Assembly (NCBI GenBank): GCA_002633005.1
Contig: NMRA01000492.1
Location: forward strand, 132,083-196,082
Direction of reading: 5' to 3'
Length of the DNA stretch: 64,000 nucleotides
Origin: Phoronis australis
Lineage: Eukaryota; Phoronida; Phoronidae
Part shown: piece after piece, positions 40,101 through 52,100 of the stretch
Layout of the letters: every line of letters begins with the position of its first letter
Numbering within the stretch: position 1 is the first letter of the stretch
Notes under the pieces: model-generated
The model's database searches: none
The model's input: only the letters and a program-made list of their open reading frames with translations
Told to the model about the DNA's origin: nothing
Translations under genes and position numbers: made by a program

Positions 40101-43100
40101 GGCTGCCAACTTACCTGTGGACGTGAGTAGTGGGAGGCATACTGGTAAGGTTGGAGCTGTTGAGCTATGTGTAGATCTGAGCTCTTGGGAGAGAACATAT
40201 TTGTGGGGTTGGTGTAGCTGATAAAAATGTCACTTGTTTATTAGACTTAGAGGTACACGCAGTTAGATGGATACTGTCCATTTTTCAAGCTTAAGGCAGT
40301 TGTTGTATTGCTATATTTCGAGGAGAATTTTTCGAACCATTTGTTGCTCATCGCACGGCACCAATGACTCACATTACTCACTTCCATAAGAGGGAGCTGG
40401 TGAGTGTCATGCAAGTGTGTTGCACGTGACACTTTGAAGTGGATTCCAATACGAACCATGACACTTTTGCACAATTAGTGATTATATCTTGACCCCCAAA
40501 AGTGTTTTTGTCTGTGTTTGGAAAAATACACGGGAAGTTCTAACGGTGTTGTCTGTGTTCACTTACAGGGTGTTCAAGATGAACTGATTCAGAGGTATGG
40601 CAAGGACACGAGTGCCATTGACTATATCAAGACGGCGGCCGCGCTCACTCCGGAGGAAGAGGTGCGACTACGGCTCCAGGAGGATCTGAAGAGGCAAGAG
40701 GCTGCTGGGGAATCTGTCGACTCGGTGAGTGAGGATTGGCTAGGTCACATGACTCTTGGGCACCAGATTTTTGTCTCGGTGTCACGCACTTTGGTTGTAA
40801 CAGGGTGGAGAGATGAGCCAGTATTGGGACTTGTTCATGCTCTGAGTAAGCAGTTGTCAGTTGCGTGGAAGGGCAGGACTCACTGCGTGACGTTGTTCCC
40901 TCTTTTCGTGCGAAATGTACGCAAAATGTAAAACTTGGTAAGCTCGCGCACATTTTTCATAACATCAAAATGATTTCTGCCCAGTCAAATTGTGAGTTAA
41001 TGCATTCCGTTATGCTTGGCAATGCAAACATTACTAGTGCATAAACTGCACGTTTTGGTCGAGAACGAAACTCGTGAAAGATAATAAGAGTATCCTGGAA
41101 GATGCACAGAAAATTTGCGGAACATGAAAACGAATTTGACAGCGGGAATCGGGATCTGAAACCTAGCCATGGTTTTGACAGAGTCCAGCCTTGAAGTTTA
41201 AAGGTCCGTCCAAGTGTCTTAGTCTTGCTTGACCGTGTACAGCTGCCATCGCATTTGGACATCATGCCCGCAGTTTTTGGGGCCAGCGGCAGGACTGCAG
41301 TGCTTTTCAGTTTTTGTTTCCGCATAGTGTAGCCACTGTTGTTACAAGTCCTAGCATCGAATTGTTTCTCCACCCTGTGTAAGGACTGTGCACTGTTTCA
41401 AGCACTGTGAGTGAAACCATCTTTCATGTGGTTCAATTGAATATTGTTGTTGTGTACCATTCACCCACGTGTCTGTTCTGGAACAGAGTATGCCGTGACC
41501 ATGCAAAAAGTTCCTAAGTTTTTGCGTGCTGGCTGAAACACTTGGCAAATCTCGGAACTGTTTTTTTTTTTTTTTTTTTGAACTTACGAAGCACATCCTG
41601 AGCAGTTTGTGGGCTCGTATTTTTGTGTACTCTTTGGTTTTAGCTAAACAGTCTATGGTGCTAATTTTTGTCTTGACTATTAAAACATGGGGGTTTGGTG
41701 GCAGCCAAGAGCTATGTTTCGCCATTTTGTAGCAGCTGTAAACTGTCACCGTTTTGAGCAACTTGAGACAGCGGTGAAATATTGCCGTCTTAGAAGTTGT
41801 CTAAATTTTTTGCCTTTTTTGTCATTTCATTGTGACACCACGGTAGCCAAATCTGCTTGGATTTGATTATAGTCTCCCAAAAGGGAGTTGCCAAGGCATT
41901 TTGTCATGAACACAAAGTTATTTAGACATAGTGTTGTTTCCTCGTCACGACGGTGCTGTCCCGTCATAACGATGAACTCCGTTCGCACTTAGCCATTGTA
42001 ATGGGAAATTCCAGTTGCATTGCAGTCAACATGACGTCGAATTTCTAGTCATTCTGCACGTTTCTTGGTAGACCAGCTATGCCTGGCCGTTTTTGTTGCA
42101 GTTTAGGTGGCAACTTGTTCCAGCTGAAATTTTAGCCGTAGCTGTTTGGGCATTTTGTACTCAAGTTCTGCCTGTGTTTAGACTCTAGTTTGACCGTTAC
42201 TGTAGACAGTAGTTTGTTTTAGACTAGGTCTCAGGGCCGCATGAGTCTCAGTGGTTGACATGCATTGGTTGCATGCTAGCACAATAGACTCCACTGACTG
42301 ACACATTCTGAGATATCAAATTCCGTTGACATTTAATTTTTTAATGCCAAAGATTTACAAAACTTTCGGATAGTTTTTTTCGTGTATTTCAGGCACTCTG
42401 TGAATTAGGACCCTCTGTTTTCCATGCTATTTTTAACACTTTATTCTCTGTTACAAAAGTCTTGGCAACTATCACCAACCACGTTTTAAAGGGACATTGT
42501 CGGTTTTACGGTTCAAAAACGCATTTTGGGTATTCTTGTATGGGATAGGCTTCTTGAAGGTATTATCTTTGACCAAAGCTATAAAACAAGATCCATTGTC
42601 GTCTTGGGATTTTGCAAATTGCTGCTTCTCACTATTGTCCTCCAGACTTTCACTGAAATCAAAGCTGGTGTATTCACCACATACTCGGCAGTGCTGCATG
42701 TGTGATGCGACTCAGTGACAGAGCCGTTCGCCTGCTACTGCCGAGCTTGTGAGTTCGATTCCTTTCTGCTAATTTCTGGTAAATTTATTTTCTTGCCGAG
42801 AATGTCCCTTTAGATATTACGCTGTTCAAAATTCGAACTACAAAAATACTAATACTTAACAATTTTAGGAACCTTAGTAGATAGTTTCATAGTTTTATTT
42901 GAGCTCTTCAGCCCTGGGTTACCGTTATCGACAGTTGCGAGTGTTCCATCGCCAGCCGCCATGTAGTCGGTAGACCATGTGGTGCGCGTCAACATAGACT
43001 CTTAATTCTAGTTCACCGCCGTCCTGTGTGTGTTTCAGCTGAACATCAATGGTACTAAGGGCAACTGGGAGTCTGGCGACGAGTCCAACCCAGCCTCACC

Positions 43101-46100
43101 AACCTCCGATGCAGCCTCTTATGATCTTGAAGTATTCAATCCTTTAAATATGTCGCACTCCTGTCCTCTTCTGTTCATATCAATGCCTTTTACTTTGTTT
43201 ACCGAGTAATCATTAGCATTTTCAGTAGCGTTGCCGCAATCTACTTATAAGTGGAGCTTGGATAAGAATGATAACGATTTAGTCAGAATTTTGGCCATGT
43301 GAAACTGCTATACAAATTTGCAAAGCAAGCAGATTATGTAATCGAATGGTGTCTTGCTGTAAATTTGATATTAGCTTTGCATAGTCTGCTTTCTGGCCAT
43401 ATCTGTGTTTGTTTCTTCTTATTCACGCTTGTCGTTGTTGCGACGCGACACTTCTAGCAACTGCCTGATACTTTCAAGTGCATTATGCCCTGAGCTGGGT
43501 CCACTAATTGTAATGTCGCCAGGCTTTACTATCTTAGTTTGTTGTCTGTCACTCTTTAACACAACCAAAATTTGTCCTCGTGTACAATTCGTCAGTAGTA
43601 TTCGTGTATTGTGTTTTGAACTTCCAAGGAAAATGATGTTGTGAAGTAGCATGCTTTGATTTCGTGTTGTTCCATACACTTTTATGCGCATGGCATTTTT
43701 CCTTCGTTCAACAGTCATGGTTAACGGTGTACTTGCAAATTCATCTGTAGTGAAGACTACCGGACGTCGGACTAGTGAAGATTTCCACTAAATATTATCC
43801 TTATTGCATTTGATCTGATTTTGGGAATTTTCTGCTTTATGGGGTTGATCAGGAGATATCAGTTTCCTGGCCAAATACATTTTGCTTTCCGCTGCCTTTT
43901 TATGAATCAAGAGTCAAGTGGAAGTACTCCAGGCTCTAGGCCATTATCACGTTTCATTCAAATTGGCAGGGAATTCTCGGGGGAGGGTTTTGCTTGCCTT
44001 TTGCCTGATTGTGAACACCGTATGACACAAGCTCTTGCTCTTTTACAAGAATTGTTCTTTCTGAGAGAAGTGTAGCTTGGTTACTAACTTTCGTCAACAG
44101 ATGGTGCTTTCGCTTGGACAGAAATTAGGAATACTTGTTTATAGGGTATTAATGTGCGTTACACAGCATTTCCAGATGTTTTTGCATGGTAGAAAATATT
44201 CTGGCTATGTACATGATTGTTTAATAATTGTCTCGTTATATCCTTGCACTGTCAGCGAGCCATGATTTCTAACAATCTGTAGTCTTTGTTCCAGCATGCT
44301 TTTTAACATCTTTGTGTCTTGTTTTGTATTGTTCTCAACCCGAGTTACTTGTAGTTACTACTACAAATGTTTGATATTACTGTGATTTATGCTATCAGTT
44401 ATGCGTTCAAGATAATTAAGATTCTTGTTTCTCTTGTGTTACTTAGCTTAGCAGCTTTTTTGTTTAAAGCATCACAGTATATGCTGTAAATGTGGTTCTG
44501 TATGCTACATTTAAGGGTCAGTGTACTAATGCATTTGACATTGAAATTTTAAAAATGCTTCTTTTTGCAATTTTGGTATCTATACACACTCTTCAGGTAG
44601 CCTCTTCATGTACGGTTGGTCTTATTTAAGCCCGTGCATACAATGTGTGTTACATTTCCTGTCCGGATCATCCACGTTATTAATGGCGCTGTTTCCCTTG
44701 CAGCATGGTATGGCTTTCTTCACTCCGGCTGGCTACGATACTCTCACCAAGAAGATGGAGACGGCGGATAGAGGCGAGAAAATCATTGTTGCCACTCAGG
44801 TGAGTACCAGCGTAGCTGTAGATATGAGAAGCAAACTCTGAACAGGTGTGTGTATCTTCCAGATGGCTTTGTTTGGATCTCTTGTGGAATATTGGGTGTG
44901 TTTGGTTGAGAAATGTTCAGAGCCTTTTTAATCGTCACTCGGCTAGCGGAGGCTGTGAACTCTTGCAGCAGTTCATTCACTCTCTGTCTTGAGTTTGCTT
45001 CTGTTTATCTGGTGTTCTTGTGTTACCAATGCTCTACAGGCTCGTCTGTCTTTGGTTTATTAACAACTTTCCAAGTTTTCATTTAGCTCGACTATTCTCA
45101 AAAACGTATACACTAGCCAGGTTGATGATGACTTTGATCTACTGGATCAGTTCATTAGTGTCACTGTAGGATGTCATCTGCGGTGCATTACAACAGAATC
45201 AAATAAGTAGTTCATTCGGTAGTTTGAAATTGCTAAAAAGTAGCGTAAAACCCCTGATCAGTTTAATGCATCAAGTATAAAAATTGGGTCTCTTCCTTTG
45301 GAACCCAATCACACCAAGCTTGTTCTCAGTGCCATACAAAAACGGGGGGAAAGAAAAAGGCGGAAACCAATTCAATTTCATCCAGTCTGAGTAAGAACTC
45401 AGTTGTCTGTCCCCTGTTTACGCCTTTCCCTTCCCGTTTAATTAACGTGTTGAGAAGGGTTCCAACGATCTGAGAACGAGTTTGTTGCTAGAGGGTCTTT
45501 ATAAGTAACATATTAACTCACACATGAGAAATCTTTTAAGAACTTGGTCTCATCTGTCAGCTCACTCACCTTTAGTTCCAGTAGATTTTTAACATCATCA
45601 CGTTTCCACATCACTATAGCAACTGCCGTCATCCACTCCTGATTTCCATATGCACTTTTTAGTCTCTTAGTGTGTTGTGGCTGTTGTGGAAGAATATCGA
45701 AGGAGCCATTCTTCAGCAAGTTTGTCGTAGATTTGATTTAGAATTTCTTGGTGTTGTACCGTTGTTGTACCAATTATGCCTTGTAACATAGAGACAAAGT
45801 ACCTGAGTCGAAGACTACATGGGTTTTGTCTCAACGAGGCACCAATAGGTGTGCAGGATGAGGTTTTTCACACCTCTTGGAAGTCTCACCGTGCACATCG
45901 TGGAGTTGACGTTTCAAATTGGCGTCTGATAAGCCTTGTGCAAGCATTTCGCTGCAGGAGAGTATTACCAGCTAAGATGCTAACTGAAAGTTGAATGGTT
46001 ATGTTCGCTAGCTTGCTACATGCCCATCTGAACTCAGCTGGCAAGAAACTGAGGAATTCAACAGCGCGGAGGTGTAGAAATCAGTTGAAAGCATCATTGA

Positions 46101-49100
46101 CATCACCAACACTGTTTACATTGTATCATAATATTAAACTCCTCTTCGCGTATTTTTCCACAGTGATTATAAGAGGAGTTGTAGTATTGATTAGTTTATT
46201 TGCCTATATCTTCAAATGTACCGCCAGATCTCTAGCGGAATAAACTCATTATGGAAGAGTGGAAAACAAGTTGAAATGAACTTCTGGAAAACTTGTGTGA
46301 TCAGTTGCAAGGCTTGGAATTTTCCGCGGAAACGCGGATTTCCGCTTTTTTCAAATGTTCTGTCTGCGTATTTTATTATATTTCCGCGTTAAAAAAATCG
46401 GATTTGATATAAAATTTCCGCGGCAAATTCCTTTCTTGCCGCGGCGTTGCCGACGACTTTCACCTCGAAAAGCGGAAGTTGCTCTTTATGTTTCGGGGCA
46501 TCTGGGATAGCGTGGTGGATTTTTCAATGGCCTGGTGCGATTGTAAACCGCGGTGACAAATACTACGACTCTGCAGCCAAAAATGTGCGGAGGTGGGAGT
46601 GGACAAGCCAGCTAAAAAGAAGCAGACGCTCGCTTCCAGAGGTGGTACCGTTTTGTTTTTTTTTTCAGTCCTCGCGTTTTTTTTTTTTGTCGGCAAGGTG
46701 TCCACATGGGCCATATCGAGGCCGGGAAGCGTGCATGTTTTGGGCCGTAAAAGTTTCCACGTATTTCGTCATTGGTCATTCCAAGCCCTGCAGTTGTTAA
46801 CTAAAAAACAGCACGTGCTGGAAGTGCATGCGGAAGAAACACAGTATTGGTAGCACTGTCCAGTTTGTGGTGCTGTTCATTTGGTAAGATAAATGTAGCC
46901 ATTTGATTCACTGGTGTTCAGCGGATTTATTTGCTCATACAACATGCAGGTCAAACTTGAATATCCACAAATTTTGTTTTGGGACAGAAGACCCTTCTTA
47001 GAGACACAGATGGGTGCTTTATACATGCACACTTGCAATTGCTTGCTGCGTCATTCCTGAAGATATGGTGCCACTACTGCTATGAGACCTGTCGAAAGCT
47101 CCTTCCGTGAAGGGTGCTGGCATAGACGTGAGAAGTATGAGTACTTGTGCTTCCTAATGCTTTAGGTTGTCTGGTGCAAGTCTGGTCTTTCATTCAGTGG
47201 TGTCATCGAATGGAGATTTCCGTTGAAGGTCACAGCTGCGTCGGGAGGTCATGTCATATTCGGTGTAGATGTTGTTTCTTGAGCAGTGGGTGCTGAATGG
47301 GTCTTACATTTGCCTAGCACCATGCCTAGTGTTGGCTCAACTGATCACAGACAGTCGGATTTTGAGGTTCTGGGTTTCTGACCCTCATTAGAATAGTAGT
47401 CTGTTCTCACTCGGGTCATTCATCTCAAAGTATGCAACATGTAGGTGAGCATTCCCAAACATATTTGCACTCAAATGCACAGACATATTTCATCATTATT
47501 GACTGATACACAAGTCTTTTTGCATGCCCAAGTGCCACAAAGGTTTGGCAATGGTAAAGTCAGAATTAAGGTGCATGCCAAAACATGGAGTCGTCGGAGT
47601 GGGGGGGAAGGACTAGCGAATCTCAGGTGTGTTGTCTTTCAGCGGACTACTGTGCAATCGACTGCCACAGAAAAGTCCACCAAATACACCAGCGAAGTGC
47701 CATTGGTCAAAACCCAGAAGAGGGTTATAAATGTGGAGGTTGACCCTAACGGGACGACACGAGTTGAAAAGGAAATCACCATCACCGGCAATAGTCAAGA
47801 CATTGACTATGATGAAGTGAGTATTTATCTGTTCAGTTTTCTGCTGTCCGCTTGTCCGTGTTGCATTCATATGAAGCCCAGATTCAGCTTCGGCTTAAAA
47901 AAGTCATAGAGCGGTTATATGTGGCAAATATTTTTTAATACATCAAGTTAGCCTTCCTACTTTCACCTGATAACACTGTGGACTTGTTGAAGTTCAGTGA
48001 CAGCTGCAAGCTTGTTGTGGCTTTAAGAAAAATGCATAATACAAAGTATCGTCTGAAGAGGGATTGTTTGGTAAGAGTGTGATTGAGGTTTGTGAAGCGC
48101 GGCCTGTTTGCTCTAAGAGTTACTTGTCGGTCACTTTGAAGTATCACCTCTCTCACGTATAACGTTGACAGCACAATGCCTCCAGTAGCTATAAAGTTTT
48201 ATGCAACCCAGCTATGGCCTATGCTTAAATGAGCTTGTGATCACAGTAATGTTAGTCATCAAATCTATCAATTTTAATTGTGACTTGCATCTCGTGGATT
48301 GTTGGGCATAAGCATCTGAGAAGAGGAAAGTTAAGCCTAAGTTGTTCTAATCCACTTGTCATTTCCTACCAGGCATTGGCAGCTGCCATTCGTGAGGTGA
48401 CAGACATGGATCCAGATCTCTCTGTAGACAAAATAGAAATCAAGACAAGCTAATCAACTCAGGTGAGGGTGTGTTTAGATGCTTTGCTCGCTTGACCTAC
48501 TGTTTGTTAATTGTGTGAGGTTTTATAACAGCCACGTATTGGTTGCAGATGCCCTGAAAAAGCATGTGCGATAAAGTTGGTGGTTAGCCCACTTCACTGT
48601 TCACTCCTAGATCAGTATAGAGCTCTGTGCTTGCTGCGTAATGGAAGTGTTAGCAAATTACAATATTTCAGCATTTTTTACCCACACCTCTGCAGTACTA
48701 TTCCGTAGTTAAAATCGTGCCTTTTTCATTTCAGTCACTCTCTCAACACCGCCTGCCTGAGTGTTACCGTGGTTGCACATTGCGGTGGAAAACTCGCTGT
48801 ATATGTCTTTCTATTTGGTGTGGATTGCTGCTATCGTCGCCGCTTATCGTTGTCACCTGGATTGTAAAAAATGGTGCAACTATGTTGCCAGCATATGAAG
48901 GACTTTTATTGACGTATTTTAGCCAACATCTGACCTTCAGCTTCCATAGTCGTGTTATGTGATGAAAACTTGTCATGCTAGCCTGTGTCATTTTGATAAT
49001 GTTTTAGTACTCATCAATAAATATTTGTACGACATACTATTTTTATGTAGAAGCATTGAGCACCAGAGTATTGTGAGTATTGTATTTCGTAGATGCATTA

Positions 49101-52100
49101 AGTTGTAAACAAAAGAGTATAGATGTTTGTTTCTCTCAATGGTTAAAAGCTTTTCCCTAGGTGCGTGTATGTGCGGCTGAAATCGTTGACGTTCAACTTG
49201 CACTTGTGCTCTGATAAGTAAACATTTTAAATACTGGGAAATTTTTTGTATATGAATCAAGACTGCTCTGTGTTGCCTTGACAATGTGGAAGTGTGTGAG
49301 GACTGCCCACTGTTTGTGTCATTTTAGCTGTATGATAGATAGATTGATAGATAGATAGAAAGATATGCTCATGTGCTGAATTTGTAAGTTTTAACATTTT
49401 GTCATGTGCTACTGTAATTTTTAGTACATATGTTGTTTTGAAAATGGTGGTATGGCTTTTACTAATAATAGTAATAGTTTGTGATAAACATGTTCTGAAA
49501 AGATTTTATTTTTTCATTTTTGCCTCACACAATCACAGTTCTACCTTTCACATTTATTTCTTTGTGTCTTTAAACGTACTAAGGAAATTAAGTTGATTAC
49601 AAGAGAGAAAAGGTAAACAAAAGGGTGTTTTCTGTGCTAGTGTTATGATGTGCAAACTGTTAGGAAGTGTTTCTGTGCTGTTGTGCCTACCATGACTTAA
49701 TGTTACTATGTGTATCTGCTTTATGGTGGAATGCTTAATAAACTACTTCATTTTAAAGTTACCTTGTTTTCGTGCACATTATTGCGAATAGTACAAACCC
49801 CTCTGGTGTTGCTCGTTTCACCTCTTCTATTTCTACATGTAGCAAATGTGTTGGTCTTGGAGTAGTCGGAACAGCATGATTAGAACGGCCTTGGATTGCT
49901 CCCGCTGTGCCTCCATCGGGTTTCTTTTCTGTCTGCCCGTCATTGTGTCCATCCTTCAGTTCATGTTATTGCGTAGACAGGTCTTGTGCAGGTAGTGTTC
50001 GACTTGCATCGTCCAATTTGCATGTTGTTGGATTGTTGAACAGCCACTTTTGTGGTGATTCCGCTTGTCTTTGTTGAGCTGTTTTCTGTCTTGTGTTTGC
50101 GAGTAGTCCTCGAGTTTTGGTAACATGTGCATGGTACACTCACAACAGCTGTTTTGTGTTTCTTATTTTCACTATCTATCCATTTCGTGTTTTGCTTTCT
50201 GGTGCATGTTTGATGCATTTTGTGTGTTTTTGAGCCAATTATTTTTTGGCAAAAAGATCATTGCTACACACTCACAAGAATATCACTGCTACACACTCTG
50301 AACAAGAATATAAACACTCAACAAGAATATCACTGCTACACACACTGAACAAGAATATAAACACTCAACAAGAATATCACTGCTACACACACTGAACAAG
50401 AATATAAACACTCAACAAGAATATCACTGCTACACACACTGAACAAGAATATAAACACTCAACAAGAATATCACTGCTACACACACTGAACAGGAATATA
50501 AACACTCAACAAGAATATCACTGCTACACACACTGAACAGGAATATAAACACTCAACAAGAATATCACTGCTACAAGCACTCAACAACAATATCCCTTTG
50601 ACAGACGCTCGACTAGAATATCCCTGCGACATACTCTACAAGAATTTCAATGCCAGGCGCTCAACAAGAATATCACTGTTGCAGACACTAGTCTACAATA
50701 TCACTGTAGCAAACGCTCAACAAGAATGTCATTGCTAGAGATTGTCGACAAGAAAAACAGGACCACGGGCACTACATAAAAACGCCACAGACACTACAAG
50801 AATGTCAATGTTACAATGATTCAACAAGAATATCCCTACATGACCATTTCAGCAATGTTGGTTGTGTGTGCATGGAGTTGGACGTATTAGCACTTGTATG
50901 TTTGCTCTGTTCTCTCAAATGAGTGACTAAGACCCTCGCAATATTTTATGGAATGGGGCCTCTGCTTTGGAAACTAGCAACGTTTTGACCCATTTCTATC
51001 CATCTATTATTCTGTCAATTTTGAGATGAGTTCATAATGTAGAGGTATGTTTCCTAAACTTTTCTGGGCTTTTGTGGACTGTTGCTTGAACAAAACTTGA
51101 CGTCATTTTGATTTGAGTAAGTGAGCTTCCTTTTGGTGTGGGTTCTGTGCAAAAGGTCCACTTGAAGGTTGCTGTGTACAACTACAAAAAGAACCTGCGG
51201 ACAAGTGTCGTCTGGAGGATGTAAATTTGCTAGGGGCCCACAGGGGTGTGGTTGTCAGAAGTAGGTGACTTCTATCAATCATAGGCCTAAGCTTCTTATT
51301 TATCAAACGTTTCGCTTGTGAATGGAGTAAACAGACACTCTGATGCTAGTTTAGGTTTGTTTTTGTTGTTTGGGCTTGGGCTTGATCGTGGTGTTTGTCA
51401 AGATGCCTTCTATGTTTTTGTCAGCCAACACACCTAGTGCTGTTGTCAACAACTGACCACAAAATAATGCATGTCTGTGACCCATACTGATATCATCTTG
51501 TCACGTGTCGCCATATTTCTTAGCAAGTGCGATGGTGTGTTGTGTACCTTGTTCTGGATATGAAGCGTCATTAAAAAAGTGGAACAATATTCCACCGGTT
51601 TCCAAATGATGCAAGAGTGCTTAGGCAGTGGTTAGCATCCTAACTAAAAATAGCAATGATCAGGATATCTGGAGTGGGGTAACCAGTTGTGCACATAGTG
51701 TTGCCAGCAAGAATTCCGTCAATCAATTGAAAACAAATGCCGTTTTAGGTAGAGAATTCCTTGAAGCCTTGTGCTTTGCATGCAAAAGATTTGCGTGAAC
51801 TGCAGTTATAGAAGTAACAATTTTGATAATGTGCAGCCACTGCATTTCAAATATGCTGACTACGATAATGAAAAAACATTTAGATCTAAGATACTTTGAC
51901 AACCAAATTGGAGACTTGATGTTCACTAGGTGGTGCTAATGAAGATACGGACCTCTTTTTTATCGTCTGAATTGAGCGAGGACAGAGACCTATGGAATCC
52001 ACCATGAGACATGATTATGCACCTATAGCTACCGTGCATGCTTTTCAGCTAAGACCGCTGTTCTATTATCACCACTTATAAATTCCGAGCTCGTGAAAAA

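Larger units (their letters stand above)
48735..49760 (+). other. 3'UTR exon of module 1
   Basis: The acceptor TTTCATTTCAG ends at 48734. The exon runs to just past the AATAAA at 49737. Its start (GTTACCGTGGTTGCACATTG and TTTGGTGTGGATTGC) and end (GCTTAATAAACTACTTC) are clearly similar to the module 2 3'UTR. A GATA-type microsatellite lies at about 49333-49363. Confidence 0.75.

Noticed and set aside
39510-40109. Long antisense open frame (199 aa) opposite the repeat exon
   Set aside because: It is a shadow of the 45-bp coding repeat, since a periodic sense frame makes a periodic antisense frame. It has no splice logic or family match, while the sense exon has good splice sites and phase.
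42706-42771. tRNA gene
   Set aside because: A- and B-box-like parts are present, but the stems do not pair as a complete cloverleaf and the segment sits inside a TIR element. It is better read as tRNA-derived.
45513-46243. Open frames of 68-82 codons on both strands, the minus one looking somewhat protein-like ([19 protein letters not shown])
   Set aside because: Not recognised, with no start context or splice support. It may be a decayed transposon fragment, but I cannot support a call.
50274-50840. Evenly repeated units resembling a CRISPR array
   Set aside because: The whole 47-bp unit is repeated with no unique spacers, and the window is animal DNA. It is a minisatellite.
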